64,000 bases of DNA from an uncultured Pseudovibrio sp. GTDB taxonomy: Bacteria; Pseudomonadota; Alphaproteobacteria; Rhizobiales; Stappiaceae. This document shows positions 43,927 through 53,046 of this stretch, piece by piece. Each line of letters opens with the position of its first letter. Positions within the stretch are counted from its first letter, which is position 1. The stretch covers positions 1 to 64,000 of the forward strand of contig CANMBS010000029.1 in the NCBI GenBank assembly GCA_947496145.1, in the 5' to 3' direction. The position numbers were made by a program, and so were the translations under genes. A model generated the notes under the pieces. The model did no database searches. It was not told the DNA's origin and worked only from the letters and a program-made list of their open reading frames with translations.

Positions 43927-45039
43927 CTACACCTCAATCTGAAAAGCAACACAGGGGTCTATAGCTTTGATCCATTGCGCAGCAGCAGATTCGAGCGATA
44001 CCCCCTCTCCTTTCAAAGCAGAAAGGGCACGGCAAGCCACGCCACGCGGGTGGAAGTTCCATTCCGTTGGAGCAAGGATGCGGTAGTGCTGGATCAGACC
44101 ATTCTCCTGAGAGACTGCATGAAAAAGCACTCCGCGTGCAGTCGTCACAGCGGCAAAGCCCTCCGCTTTTTCCGTTTCAGTCTCGCGTTTGCGCTTTACA
44201 ACCTCCCGCATCTGTTGAGGGACGGAAGAGAGCGCTAACAACCGCGCTACATATCGCAGTAACAGGCTATCGCCGTGTTCACCCAGCACAGATTTAATCA
44301 AAGGATGGGAGGCCTGCTGGCTGAGTGGCCCTGTCTCAAACGCCTTGCCCTGCCATTCAGGACGAGCGACAAACTGAGCCCCTTCATCGGCCAACATCTG
44401 ATCACACAGATCCGTCTCGCTCAAATCTGGCAATAGTGCGAGAGTTTCGGTGTGTGAAAGCGAACCGCAGGTTTGTAAAAGAGCACCCAGAGCGCGAGGC
44501 GCAATCTCTCCTCTTTCACGGCAATAGGCGCGAAGCTCTCCCAAATTTTCCAATTCCAGAAAACCATCGGGTTTCAATCCCAGAACATGGTCCTCAATCA
44601 GCACTTCAAGCTGAGAGATCACAGGAAAAACCAGAGCTTCCTTCACTTTGCCGCAGCTTTCCAATGCTCGTTCAAAAGCGGAGGGCAGTTTCATCACCTC
44701 GGGCAACACCAGTGCCTGTGCAGGGGAATTGCCTTCCTGCCAGTTCAACAGGATATGCAGCAAGTGCTCTCTGGCATTTTCCGCCAGCACCAGCAGCTCG
44801 GCAGACCTTGAGACATTCTCATCAAGATCCCGGCCCATCGTTGCTTTAAGAGCTGCAAAGGCATGAGCCTTGCCGCACACGGAAAACAAGCGCGGCAGGA
44901 GGGTAGATGCCTCCTTCAGAGGCTTGCCGATCAGCAAATCAGCCAGATCCGTTCTGCGAGAGCTGGAGATGGTGACAGATCGAGAGCCACTTTCCACGCT
45001 TGCGCCAAGTGCGATATGAAGTTTCCCTTCCAGGCTCAT
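43927..45039 (-). CDS. hupK: Hydrogenase assembly protein HupK (large-subunit-like scaffold)
   Basis: The product is 370 residues and looks like a degenerate hydrogenase large subunit: the C-terminus reads LAPTEWNFHPRGV and IDPCVAFQIEV, where the second Cys of the DPCxxC motif is absent. HupK occurs in rhizobial and Rhodobacter clusters and is believed to act as scaffold during active-site assembly. It overlaps hupJ by four bases. Confidence 0.88.
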   Translation of the reverse strand: MSLEGKLHIALGASVESGSRSVTISSSRRTDLADLLIGKPLKEASTLLPRLFSVCGKAHAFAALKATMGRDLDENVSRSAELLVLAENAREHLLHILLNWQEGNSPAQALVLPEVMKLPSAFERALESCGKVKEALVFPVISQLEVLIEDHVLGLKPDGFLELENLGELRAYCRERGEIAPRALGALLQTCGSLSHTETLALLPDLSETDLCDQMLADEGAQFVARPEWQGKAFETGPLSQQASHPLIKSVLGEHGDSLLLRYVARLLALSSVPQQMREVVKRKRETETEKAEGFAAVTTARGVLFHAVSQENGLIQHYRILAPTEWNFHPRGVACRALSALKGEGVSLESAAAQWIKAIDPCVAFQIEV

Positions 45040-45641
45040 GAGCGCACCTCTTTGCCACTGTCGTCAGTACCAGTTGGCGCACGCCTTAATCCGCGCAGCA
45101 ATTCTCGCCGGTTTAAAGAAGAAGGCATATCCCGCTCTGGTTGGTTGTTCTCACTAAAATCAGCCTTATCAGGTTCAGCGGGCACCCGCCCCTCCCAAAT
45201 TGCCCGCATGTCAGCATCTGCATCCGGCACATTGTCCTGAGGTGCGATAAGCACTTGATCGAGAACAGCCTGCGCTGTGATTTCCGCTGTTTCCTGATCA
45301 CAAAACTCAAAGACCGGAGAGAACAAAGAGCAAGACAAATATGCCCCGATCCCATCCTCGTGTCCAACGATGAACTGAAACTGTCCTGCGGGAAGCGCAA
45401 CACTCTTTTTGTCTCCCACATTCAGGCCTTCAAGCATCCGCCCATCCTCGGGGATGAGAAGCAAACTCATAAACCACGGGGTCAGCAGAACACCCAGCCT
45501 GTAACTGTCACAAACCTCAAAACCAAAGGCATTGACGCTAAGAGCATCATTAACGATTGGCATATCCTGCATGCGGGTGCGTTCGATTTCTCCGTATAAC
45601 CCGATAAGTGTATCCCGCAGATGCCGGGCAGCGTCTGTCAT
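45036..45641 (-). CDS. hupJ: [NiFe]-hydrogenase assembly chaperone HupJ (HybE family)
   Basis: The product is 201 residues. Conserved HybE-family parts are NDALSVNAFGFEVCDSYRLG, VLLTPWFMSLLLIPED and VALPAGQFQFIVGHEDGIG. These chaperones bind precursor subunits. The C-terminal ~40 residues contain SSLNRRELLRGLRRAP, a segment with an RRELL motif also seen in other HupJ proteins. It overlaps hupI by one base. Confidence 0.9.
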   Translation of the reverse strand: MTDAARHLRDTLIGLYGEIERTRMQDMPIVNDALSVNAFGFEVCDSYRLGVLLTPWFMSLLLIPEDGRMLEGLNVGDKKSVALPAGQFQFIVGHEDGIGAYLSCSLFSPVFEFCDQETAEITAQAVLDQVLIAPQDNVPDADADMRAIWEGRVPAEPDKADFSENNQPERDMPSSLNRRELLRGLRRAPTGTDDSGKEVRS

Positions 45642-45865
45642 CAGCTCGGCTCCACCACCATGAAGTCAGTGCGTGCACCATCACAATTAGGGCAGCTCCA
45701 ATGCTCCGGCAATTGAGAGAAAGGCGTCCCCGCCGGGATCTGCCAGTACTCATCCCCTTGTTTGGGATCATAAAGATGCCAGCAGATCTTGCACTCCAGC
45801 ACATCTTCATCTTTGATCTTAGAAGCGTCTCCACCGTAAGAGCCGCCAGAAAACGACATGTTCAT
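45641..45865 (-). CDS. hupI: Rubredoxin HupI
   Basis: The product is 74 residues with the two rubredoxin knuckles, LECKICWHLYDP and WSCPNCDGARTDF, that bind one iron. The spacing region contains PAGTPFSQLPEHW, typical of rubredoxins. HupI is linked to protection or maturation of uptake hydrogenase in the presence of oxygen. It overlaps hupH by four bases. Confidence 0.95.
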   Translation of the reverse strand: MNMSFSGGSYGGDASKIKDEDVLECKICWHLYDPKQGDEYWQIPAGTPFSQLPEHWSCPNCDGARTDFMVVEPS

Positions 45866-46728
45866 CGATAGATTTCCATGATTTCGTCAAGGCGGTCTGC
45901 ACTGTCCTCCACGTCCTCTTGCGCTGCGCGAACAACATCAGGCACGTTGATCACCTCAATGGAGTTGAGAATGATGGCATCCTGAGAGTTGTAATAGCGC
46001 ACCCACCAGACGTTCGTCGTGTTCGTGCTGGAAACACGGCAATTGCCATACCCGCGAGAAAGAATAACGGTGTTTCCCCGCCCCAGTCTGGCATCCAGAT
46101 AAGACAAGTCTTCTTCAGTCTGCGGCAGCAAAGTCAGGTTAATGCTGTGCACCGGATCGCCCGGCTTATACTGGCCTTGTTTCTCCTGAAGTTCAGAAAG
46201 CAGAGAAGGAGCGTTGAACACACCAGCAGGCAGCTGATCATCTGCCGGGTCCACATGGCAGGCCGCCCCGGAAAATACTTTTTCACGAACAATACTCGGG
46301 TAATCGGCAATCTCAACAATGTCGCGCTCAAGCTGACCTGTTGCATCAAACTGAAGTACGCGCCATACACCAGCCAAAACAGATTCCTGTGCCTGAATAC
46401 TACCACCGCAGACAACAGAGACTTCCCCTTCCCCCAAAATCTGATTGACGAGGCCCAGATCAACATCTGACAATCCCGTGATTTCAACCAGTTGTGCCGG
46501 ACCGCCAACCTTATAGGTGCGCAGAGCTGCAAGCACCTCTTCCAGTTTGGCTTTGCCCGCTGCCATACCGACAACATCTTCTGGTTCAGGCGCAATCGGA
46601 CGTTCAAAAACCGCCATTTCCCGAGGCATTTCCATGTATTCCAGCTTGGCCCCGTCGTCATCCTGAGGCTGACTGCCCGGCCCAACACCCATGCCGCCAA
46701 ATGCTGGCAGAATAAAATCGTCAGACAT
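45862..46728 (-). CDS. hupH: Hydrogenase accessory protein HupH (HyaF family)
   Basis: The product is about 288 residues from the ATG at 46728, which has a purine-rich AAGGGG upstream; an ATG at 46746 lies within hupG. The C-terminus shows the HupH/HyaF signature (NTTNVWWVRYYNSQDAIILN, IEVINVPDVVRAAQEDVEDS). It has a role in maturation of the small subunit, especially with oxygen present. Confidence 0.92.
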   Translation of the reverse strand: MSDDFILPAFGGMGVGPGSQPQDDDGAKLEYMEMPREMAVFERPIAPEPEDVVGMAAGKAKLEEVLAALRTYKVGGPAQLVEITGLSDVDLGLVNQILGEGEVSVVCGGSIQAQESVLAGVWRVLQFDATGQLERDIVEIADYPSIVREKVFSGAACHVDPADDQLPAGVFNAPSLLSELQEKQGQYKPGDPVHSINLTLLPQTEEDLSYLDARLGRGNTVILSRGYGNCRVSSTNTTNVWWVRYYNSQDAIILNSIEVINVPDVVRAAQEDVEDSADRLDEIMEIYR

Positions 46729-47203
46729 TGTCTGCCCCTTCTTCAATAAGTTTGTCTTTCATGGATTTTTCAGCAGCAATTTCGCTCGGACGCTTAAAAC
46801 CGCCGGGAATTTTGAACTCAGGTGGCTCACACACTTGCCCTGCAAGGATCTGGTTAATGCGCGCCACATAATCGGCCCAGTCCAGAACCCGGCTTATGGC
46901 CCCCAGATAACCGCCGCTGCGCAAGAACAGCATGGTTGGAAACGCGCTGAACCGATAACGGCGCTGCACTTCCCGCTCAAATTCACGGGCAACCACCGCA
47001 GGTGTCAAATGCCCTGAAGAGGCCTTTACAATCTCCGGTAGAATGACAGCAGCATCGTTGGTTTCCATCATGCGTTCGTGGTCTCCTGCTGCAAGCAGAA
47101 CCACATCGCCGTGTGCCTTCAAAAAATCATCGATGTTATTTTCGTCTAAAACAGTGATCTTTTCACGCTCAATAATGCTTTGCAATAACCCGGAAAATTC
47201 CAT
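46721..47203 (-). CDS. hupG: Hydrogenase accessory protein HupG (HyaE family, thioredoxin-like)
   Basis: The product is 160 residues with a thioredoxin fold that lacks the CxxC active site (DVVLLAAGDHERMMETNDAA, YRFSAFPTMLFLRSGGYLGA). HupG/HyaE proteins are chaperones that bind the Tat signal of the small subunit and assist export. The C-terminal extension is charged. It overlaps hupH by eight bases. Confidence 0.92.
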   Translation of the reverse strand: MEFSGLLQSIIEREKITVLDENNIDDFLKAHGDVVLLAAGDHERMMETNDAAVILPEIVKASSGHLTPAVVAREFEREVQRRYRFSAFPTMLFLRSGGYLGAISRVLDWADYVARINQILAGQVCEPPEFKIPGGFKRPSEIAAEKSMKDKLIEEGADNV

Positions 47204-47218
47204 GGGAGGTCCTTAAAG

Positions 47219-47500
47219 TTACTTTTGAGGGAGAGAGGATGGAGCCAAATCGGCAAAAAACTGATCCACATCGCCACCGGTCATGGCCGCTTCAACAGCA
47301 CTCAAGGCGTCCTTGATTTTGCAGGCATCTTCCTGTGAAATGATCTCGCGCGCCGCATCAATAAACACCAGCAACCAGCTGCCAACGGGCACTTCGCCAC
47401 CAACCAGCATGGTGTCGATGGTCCGTCTCTGGCCATTGTAGTCGCAGTGTGCAAAGCCAAAGCCAGTTTCGACCACTTGCATAGGCAACCCCATACACAT
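47219..47500 (-). CDS. hupF: HypC-family chaperone HupF
   Basis: The product is 93 residues beginning MCMGLPMQVVE, with the essential Cys2. It is longer at the C-terminus than HypC. In Rhizobium HupF protects HupL during assembly at higher oxygen. The start overlaps the hupD stop by one base. Confidence 0.93.
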   Translation of the reverse strand: MCMGLPMQVVETGFGFAHCDYNGQRRTIDTMLVGGEVPVGSWLLVFIDAAREIISQEDACKIKDALSAVEAAMTGGDVDQFFADLAPSSLPQK

Positions 47501-48225
47501 CAGCTGGACGCCCCGGATGCTTCTGCGGGAAGGTGACGGACAACCTCTGTCATTTCTGCATCAAAGTCTTCAGGTGCTCGCCAGCGACTATCATTGACGA
47601 TGCGAGCATCTCCCTGACGGTAGGCCTCTTCTTCAGAAGGTCGTTCATCTTCATAGCGGCTTTGCAGCATAACGTTACAAGCCAGTGTCACATCTTCAGG
47701 AAGACGCTGCGCCCTCTTTGTAGCTGTAACTCCATGGGAGGCCAGATACTCCAGCGCCACATCAATGGCAGGAAGGATTTTTTCACTCACCTCAGGACGC
47801 AGACTGCCTCCAAAATCTTCCAGTTCCACAGGCTGAACGCCTACAAGCAACAGATGTTCTGGACGATCATCCATCATCTCAGCCATGGCAAGCACTTCCT
47901 GAAACCCAGTCTGATGCAGGCTGATTTTCTTAGCTCCCATAAACTTGGGAACTTCCTCACCTTCCACGCGCTTCATGGTTCCACCCGGCAGATTGTAATC
48001 CACGGCATCAAAGACGATCAGAATATCGGCTTCGCGCACGTGCTGTACCAGATAAATACCCTGCGTCCCGCCATCCAGCAGGGTTACATTGGATGAAAAC
48101 TCATAGAGGCGGTTCAGCTCATCAACTGCTCGGACACCAAACCCTTCATCTGCCCAGAGCAAATTGCCGATCCCAAGGATCAACACTCGCTTTTGCGGCT
48201 CAGCAAATTCAGACAACTCTCCCAC
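47500..48225 (-). CDS. hupD: Hydrogenase maturation endopeptidase HupD
   Basis: The product is about 241 residues if the GTG at 48225 is used (GAGG lies seven bases upstream); the frame continues to a TTG at 48258. The protease core shows VLILGIGNLLWADEGFGVRA (nickel-binding Glu), LLDGGTQGIYLV, FDAVDY and KISLHQTGFQEVLAMAEM. It removes the C-terminal tail of HupL after nickel insertion. The C-terminal part beyond the core is longer than usual and hydrophilic. Confidence 0.9.
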   Translation of the reverse strand: MGELSEFAEPQKRVLILGIGNLLWADEGFGVRAVDELNRLYEFSSNVTLLDGGTQGIYLVQHVREADILIVFDAVDYNLPGGTMKRVEGEEVPKFMGAKKISLHQTGFQEVLAMAEMMDDRPEHLLLVGVQPVELEDFGGSLRPEVSEKILPAIDVALEYLASHGVTATKRAQRLPEDVTLACNVMLQSRYEDERPSEEEAYRQGDARIVNDSRWRAPEDFDAEMTEVVRHLPAEASGASS

Positions 48226-48409
48226 AGCTCCCCCTCTCAACTCAGTTAATTCAGGCAATTAACACGAGTGAATCATGAAACACACCTATACTGTAATCAT
48301 TCTTATCAGTATTTTGCACTAATGATTATTTGGTATCCACTCTAAAATCGACAAAACGTCAATCCGAAACAGGTCCGTCTGTTCTTTGGAAAAAGGCCTT
48401 CCAAATAAG

Positions 48410-48433
48410 AAAAGGCACCCGAAGGTGCCTTTT
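48410..48433 (-). terminator. Intrinsic terminator after hupC
   Basis: A 10-bp perfect stem (AAAAGGCACC with GGTGCCTTTT, 4-nt loop) lies 24 bp after the hupC stop and in the leftward direction is followed by CTTATTT. It should separate hupSLC transcripts from the hupD-hypF section or reduce readthrough so that structural proteins exceed accessory proteins. Confidence 0.8.
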
Positions 48434-48456
48434 CAGATTTTCTATGTCTCAAAGAT

Positions 48457-49167
48457 CTATTCATGACCGTCCATGGGACGAGAATCCTTATACATACGCC
48501 AGCCAGACACAATTGAGCTGATGATGGACTGGCGGGACATGATATCTTCACGCACAGCGACGTACATATGCGTAATGACAAAGCAAATCATCACCCACAT
48601 GCCGATGCGGTGCCATGTATGCAGATCCTGACTTTGCCCGAAGAGCGGAATGATCCAGTCAGAGAAGTAATCATATTGCCATGTCCCCATACCGGTGCCT
48701 TCCCCATACAGCGCAAGGCCCGTAAAGATGAGGAAGATCAGCACCCAGACGAAGGCAAGATGCATGGTCAGCACCGCAAGAGGATTATGTCCGGCATACT
48801 TCTTTGGCTCTTTCGCGATCATGGCGTACCAAAGGAGTTCATGGAACAGCTCCTTCCACCACCACCCTTTCCAGACCGGGATCAGGAAAATCTGCATAGC
48901 ATGCCGGTTACCCATAAACGCCCAGTAGATGCGGAAAAGAAACCCGACAATGACCACGTAGCCCGCCACAAAGTGCATCCAGCGGATATAACCCATAATG
49001 TAATAATCGTAGGCCTCCCCGGAAACACTCGGCAGTGGCTCGCCCATGAAATAACCCGTGACACATAAAACCACGATGGCAAGTGCATTTATCCAATGCC
49101 AGATGCGCAGGGGCGCTTCGTAAATATAGACTGCTTCTTCACTATGCCTCTGATTTGATTGCACCAT
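48457..49167 (-). CDS. hupC: Hydrogenase cytochrome b subunit HupC
   Basis: The product is 236 residues with four membrane segments. It binds two b hemes and passes electrons from HupSL to the quinone pool. Signature parts are YIYEAPLRIWHWINALAIVV, GYFMGEP, GYIRWMHFVAGYVV and LHTWHRIGMWVMICFVITHMY with the heme His residues. It follows hupL after 12 bp. Confidence 0.95.
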   Translation of the reverse strand: MVQSNQRHSEEAVYIYEAPLRIWHWINALAIVVLCVTGYFMGEPLPSVSGEAYDYYIMGYIRWMHFVAGYVVIVGFLFRIYWAFMGNRHAMQIFLIPVWKGWWWKELFHELLWYAMIAKEPKKYAGHNPLAVLTMHLAFVWVLIFLIFTGLALYGEGTGMGTWQYDYFSDWIIPLFGQSQDLHTWHRIGMWVMICFVITHMYVAVREDIMSRQSIISSIVSGWRMYKDSRPMDGHE

Positions 49168-49179
49168 AGTGAACCTCCC

Positions 49180-50979
49180 TTAGCGTACTTTGACTTCCGC
49201 CAGCTCTTCACCATCCTCACTCATCACGTGCGTTGAACACGCAAGGCACGGATCAAAGCTGTGCAGAGTACGTAAGATCTCCACCGGCTCTTCCGGGCGC
49301 TCCACCTTTGTATCCAGAAGCGAGGCTTCATATGCGCCAATATTGCCCTGACTGTCACGCGGAGAGCCGTTCCAGGTGGTCGGCACAACACACTGATAGT
49401 TGTCAATTCTGGTATCTTTGATGCGAATCCAGTGCCCCAGCGCACCGCGCGGTGCCTCGGTAAAGCCCACTCCTTTAACCTCTGCGGGCCATGTGGATGG
49501 GTCAAAGCTCTCAGAGTTTGCAGTTGCAGTATCACCTGCCTTGATATTGGCGATCAGTTTATCAAGGAAGTACTTCTGCTTGTGTGCGGCCCACTTTGCC
49601 TCAAGACCACGGGCAGCTGTGCGGCCCAAAGTTGAGAACATAGCTTCCAGCGGCACATCCAGCGCTTTGAGCACGTAATCAACCTGCTCTACGTACTCTT
49701 TGTTTCCCTGAGCATAACCAATCACATAGCGCGCCAGCGGACCAACTTCCATGGCATGCCCGCGCCAGCGTGGAGCTTTGATCCAGGAATATTTAGCCCC
49801 TTCGTCAAGTTCCTGAATGTTGGTCTTGGTGCCCTTGAAGTTCGGTCCCAGCTTATAGTTTGGCTCTGTTACGCCGTCCCATGGATGCAGCCCCTTAGCT
49901 TCATCTGGATAAGCATACCAGGAGTGTGGCACAAATTCCTGCACCTCATCCGGGTTGCGCAGATCGACCGGGTGAACTTCATCCAACTTACCGTTGATGA
50001 TTGCTCCACGCGGCATCAGCAGATTTTCGGCAGAGTAGTCATTGGCCCGGTCCGGAATATCGCCATAGGACAGTAAGTTTTTCGAGGCCAGACCTCCACC
50101 ATACATCCAGTCCTTATAGAATGACGCAATGGCCAGAAGGTCAGGGATGTAAACCTGCTCAATAAAGTCGATGGTTTTGTCTGTTACCGACTTAACAAGG
50201 TTCAGCCGCTCCATATTGATTGGCGCACCAGCCGCCATCACCCCATCCATATTAATGGCACAAGGGACACCACCAACCAGCCAGTTCGGGTGAGTATCCT
50301 TGCCACCAAAGATGGTTCGGACGGTCATAATGTCTTTCTGAAAATCAAGTGCTTCCAGATAGTGTGTTACAGCCATCAGGTCAGCTTCCGGCGGCAATTT
50401 ATAAGCCGGATTGCTCCAATAGCCATTTTTAAACGGACCCAGTTGCCCGCTCTCGATAAACTTGCGGATGCGAGCCTGAACATCGCGGAAATAACCCGGT
50501 GAGGAGCGCGGGTTTTTCGGTGATATTTTCTGTTGCAGTGCGGAGGTCGCTTTAGGATCTGCCTTGAGCGCATTGACCGGATTTACCCAATCCAGAGCGT
50601 GCAGGTGATAAAAGTGTACCAGATGGTCGTGCACTTGCAACGACAACTGCATGATGTTGCGAATGGAATTGGCGTTTTCAGGGATGTTGATGTTCAGCGC
50701 ATCCTCAACCGCACGCACGGAAGTAAGAGCGTGAGTACCGGTGCAAACACCACAAATCCGCTGCACAAAGGCCCATGCATCGCGTGGATCGCGCCCTTTA
50801 AGGATTACTTCCAGTCCGCGCCACATGGTACCGGTGGAAACAGCGTTGCGGATCACATTGTTCTCATCAATGTTTACCTCACAGCGCATATGCCCTTCAA
50901 TGCGGGTCACAGGGTCCACAACAACGCGCTGTCCGCTGGTGTCCAGATTAAAGCCGTTTGGCGTTGTAACAACTGACAT
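49180..50979 (-). CDS. hupL: Uptake [NiFe] hydrogenase large subunit HupL
   Basis: The product is 599 residues. The nickel ligands are in [14 protein letters not shown] near the N-terminus and DPCLACSTH at the C-terminus. After that His comes a 15-residue tail ([15 protein letters not shown]), the substrate of HupD. The sequence [19 protein letters not shown] at the start is standard. The enzyme oxidises H2 at the periplasmic face of the membrane. Overlap with hupS is one base. Confidence 0.97.
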   Translation of the reverse strand: MSVVTTPNGFNLDTSGQRVVVDPVTRIEGHMRCEVNIDENNVIRNAVSTGTMWRGLEVILKGRDPRDAWAFVQRICGVCTGTHALTSVRAVEDALNINIPENANSIRNIMQLSLQVHDHLVHFYHLHALDWVNPVNALKADPKATSALQQKISPKNPRSSPGYFRDVQARIRKFIESGQLGPFKNGYWSNPAYKLPPEADLMAVTHYLEALDFQKDIMTVRTIFGGKDTHPNWLVGGVPCAINMDGVMAAGAPINMERLNLVKSVTDKTIDFIEQVYIPDLLAIASFYKDWMYGGGLASKNLLSYGDIPDRANDYSAENLLMPRGAIINGKLDEVHPVDLRNPDEVQEFVPHSWYAYPDEAKGLHPWDGVTEPNYKLGPNFKGTKTNIQELDEGAKYSWIKAPRWRGHAMEVGPLARYVIGYAQGNKEYVEQVDYVLKALDVPLEAMFSTLGRTAARGLEAKWAAHKQKYFLDKLIANIKAGDTATANSESFDPSTWPAEVKGVGFTEAPRGALGHWIRIKDTRIDNYQCVVPTTWNGSPRDSQGNIGAYEASLLDTKVERPEEPVEILRTLHSFDPCLACSTHVMSEDGEELAEVKVR

Positions 50980-52055
50980 TATTCTTGATTCCCCTTGGAC
51001 GTCATATGCTTCACGACACTTGCAGCCGCATGCACGGCTGCTGCACCGCCAACGATGGCAGCAGAGGTTGCACCAATGCGGTCTGCGCTCGCCTCAATGC
51101 CAAAGCCTTTCACATTGGTCTGGCGCTCATAGAAGGACCCTTTGTCCCAGAAGCCGTCTTCGGAGCAGCCAATACAAGGGTGACCGGCCTGAATCGGGAA
51201 GGACAGGCCGCCATTCCAGCGTACGGTAGAACAGGCGTTATAGGTGGTCGGGCCTTTGCAGCCGACTTTGTAAAGGCAATACCCTTTGCGCGCGCCCTCA
51301 TCATCAAAGCTCTCAACAAACTGGCCTGCATCAAAATGCGGTCGACGGTAGCATTTGTCGTGAATACGCTGGGAGTAGAACATTTTCGGACGACCCTGAC
51401 GGTCCAGCTCCGGCATCTTCTCAAAGGTCAGCATGTAAGTGATAACAGCTGTCATCACTTCTGAGATTGGCGGGCAACCAGGCACTTTGATGATTGGCTT
51501 GTCCGCAATACCCGGCACCATGTGAGTTGGTGTTGCCCGGGTTGGATTTGGCCGCGCAGCCTGCACGCAGCCCCAGGAGGCACAAGAGCCCCAGGAAACG
51601 ATTGCCTTGGCATGGCTGGCAGCATGGCGCAACTGCTCCACAAACGGCTTGCCGCCAATGATGCAGTACATACCATCTTCATTAAGCGGGGCATTGCCCT
51701 CCACCGCCAGAATGTAGTTGCCATCATACTTTTCAATGGTCTCTTCAATAATCGCTTCTGCCTGATGACCGGCGGCCGCCATGATCGTATCGTCATAATC
51801 CAACGAGATCATGGAGAGAATGACATCCTTTGCAAGCGGATGTGCTGAGCGCAAAAAGCTTTCAGAACAACAGGTACATTCCAGACCGTGAAGCCAAAGC
51901 ACAGGAATGCGCGGCTTGGTTTCCATAGCGTGGGCAATTTTGGGCACAAAGCTTGGCCCGAGTCCGAGGGCCGCTGCCGCCAGACTGCAATACTTCAAAA
52001 AACTCCGACGGGTGATCCCCTGTCGTCGCATCACATCATAGAAAGTTTCATGCAT
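50979..52055 (-). CDS. hupS: Uptake [NiFe] hydrogenase small subunit HupS with Tat signal
   Basis: The product is about 358 residues. The ATG at 52055 follows AGGGGG at six bases; a GTG at 52070 was rejected. The N-terminus carries the twin-arginine motif [10 protein letters not shown] and hydrophobic stretch to AHA. Fe-S ligands: [75 protein letters not shown]. The C-terminus has an Ala-rich membrane helix. HupS is exported with HupL in a folded heterodimer. Confidence 0.97.
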   Translation of the reverse strand: MHETFYDVMRRQGITRRSFLKYCSLAAAALGLGPSFVPKIAHAMETKPRIPVLWLHGLECTCCSESFLRSAHPLAKDVILSMISLDYDDTIMAAAGHQAEAIIEETIEKYDGNYILAVEGNAPLNEDGMYCIIGGKPFVEQLRHAASHAKAIVSWGSCASWGCVQAARPNPTRATPTHMVPGIADKPIIKVPGCPPISEVMTAVITYMLTFEKMPELDRQGRPKMFYSQRIHDKCYRRPHFDAGQFVESFDDEGARKGYCLYKVGCKGPTTYNACSTVRWNGGLSFPIQAGHPCIGCSEDGFWDKGSFYERQTNVKGFGIEASADRIGATSAAIVGGAAAVHAAASVVKHMTSKGNQE

Positions 52056-52114
52056 ACGTTTCCCCCTCACTTATCAATTTATTCGCAGCATTGAGGCGAT
52101 TGAGAGCACGTATA

Positions 52115-52130
52115 TGCAATGCTCATGCCA
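52115..52130 (-). promoter_or_regulatory. Sigma-54 promoter upstream of hupS
   Basis: Read leftward the sequence is TGGCATGAGCATTGCA, which matches the sigma-54 consensus TGGCACRNNNNTTGCW at all but one defined position, with correct GG-to-GC spacing. It lies about 60 bp before the hupS start codon. The transcription start would fall near 52103. Confidence 0.8.
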
Positions 52131-52189
52131 ACTGAATTTTGGTATATTATACAGATACTTATAAATTCATACAGTTGTACACAATGTAG

Positions 52190-52200
52190 TTGTGAAACAA
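52190..52200 (-). promoter_or_regulatory. Putative HupR binding site TTG-N5-CAA
   Basis: The sequence TTGTGAAACAA matches the TTG-N5-CAA palindrome known for HupR in Rhodobacter capsulatus. It is centred about 70 bp upstream of the sigma-54 element, the usual enhancer distance. A second, shorter palindrome TTGTACACAA (N4) lies at 52175-52184. The region 52056-52435 holds no other recognised element. Confidence 0.6.
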
Positions 52201-52435
52201 ATGCTTTCACATTGATTGATAAGATGAAAGGTAACTTTACAGGGCTCGCAAATTCATCAGGTCGCTTTTCGCAGTTTTCTAACCATCTGATATTACGAGT
52301 TTAATTTCCAAAATGTTGAAATATACCTCAGGCGGCGCACTGTCGGGTTCCTCGAAGAGAGGCGTTTTCACTCCTCCCGTTACGAACACCTTGATTTGAA
52401 CTGCACTCTCTGATGATTTCAGGTAAGTAAGAGGC

Positions 52436-52915
52436 ATGTTTCAAAAGACAAAAATAGGCCGTCGTGTTGGTGGGTGGCTCTACTTGCACCGCTCTGGCGT
52501 TGATCTGCTCGCGCATGAAGAAGCCGAACGGCTTGCTCTTGCCACCACAAAGTACCCGGATACGCCGTGGAGCCTTTGCAAGATTGCAAAGAACAAAGTC
52601 TCATTGCTGCATTATGAAGAATTTGAGACCGCTGGATTCCCTGCTTTGTTGCATTCGATCACGCTCGACCTAACCGCTCAAACAAGCAAGGCTATCGACT
52701 ACTCCAGGCGTGACAACCCACCAATCCTGCATCGCAAAGAGCTGCTGCTGCCAGAAAACGATCCCAACATCCCAATGTATACTGCTTTGACAAAAGCTGC
52801 TGAAGGTGCGGGTCTTTTCGAGAAACCCGCAGGCATTGGGACACGCAGGGTATGGGAAAAGCGCATTGCAGATGCAGGGCTTACACTTCGGGGACACCAA
52901 CTCCTGAAGACGTGA
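52436..52915 (+). CDS. Stand-alone protein resembling part of Dnd-associated putative methyltransferases
   Basis: The product is 159 residues. Its opening (TKIGRRVGGWLYLHRSGVDL) and a later stretch (DNPPILHRKELLLPENDPN, then IGTRRVWEKRIADAGLTLRG) are much like, from memory, a region of the larger DNA phosphorothioation-associated putative methyltransferases (TIGR04096 type). The methyltransferase domain itself is missing here, and so are dndABCDE genes. It may be a free domain or a remnant, though the frame is intact. A short AGG-containing region precedes the ATG. Orientation is opposite to the hydrogenase genes. Confidence 0.5.
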   Translation: MFQKTKIGRRVGGWLYLHRSGVDLLAHEEAERLALATTKYPDTPWSLCKIAKNKVSLLHYEEFETAGFPALLHSITLDLTAQTSKAIDYSRRDNPPILHRKELLLPENDPNIPMYTALTKAAEGAGLFEKPAGIGTRRVWEKRIADAGLTLRGHQLLKT

Positions 52916-53046
52916 AGCTATGCCTGAGACTTTCAGCGCGGTCGTGTTTAATGTCTAAAGTTCCTTGCCCTTAAACATCAACTCTTCTTTCAGCCGTATT
53001 GAACAAGACAGTTCTCTATTTTTTTGGCCTCTAGTTATTCAGGGCA

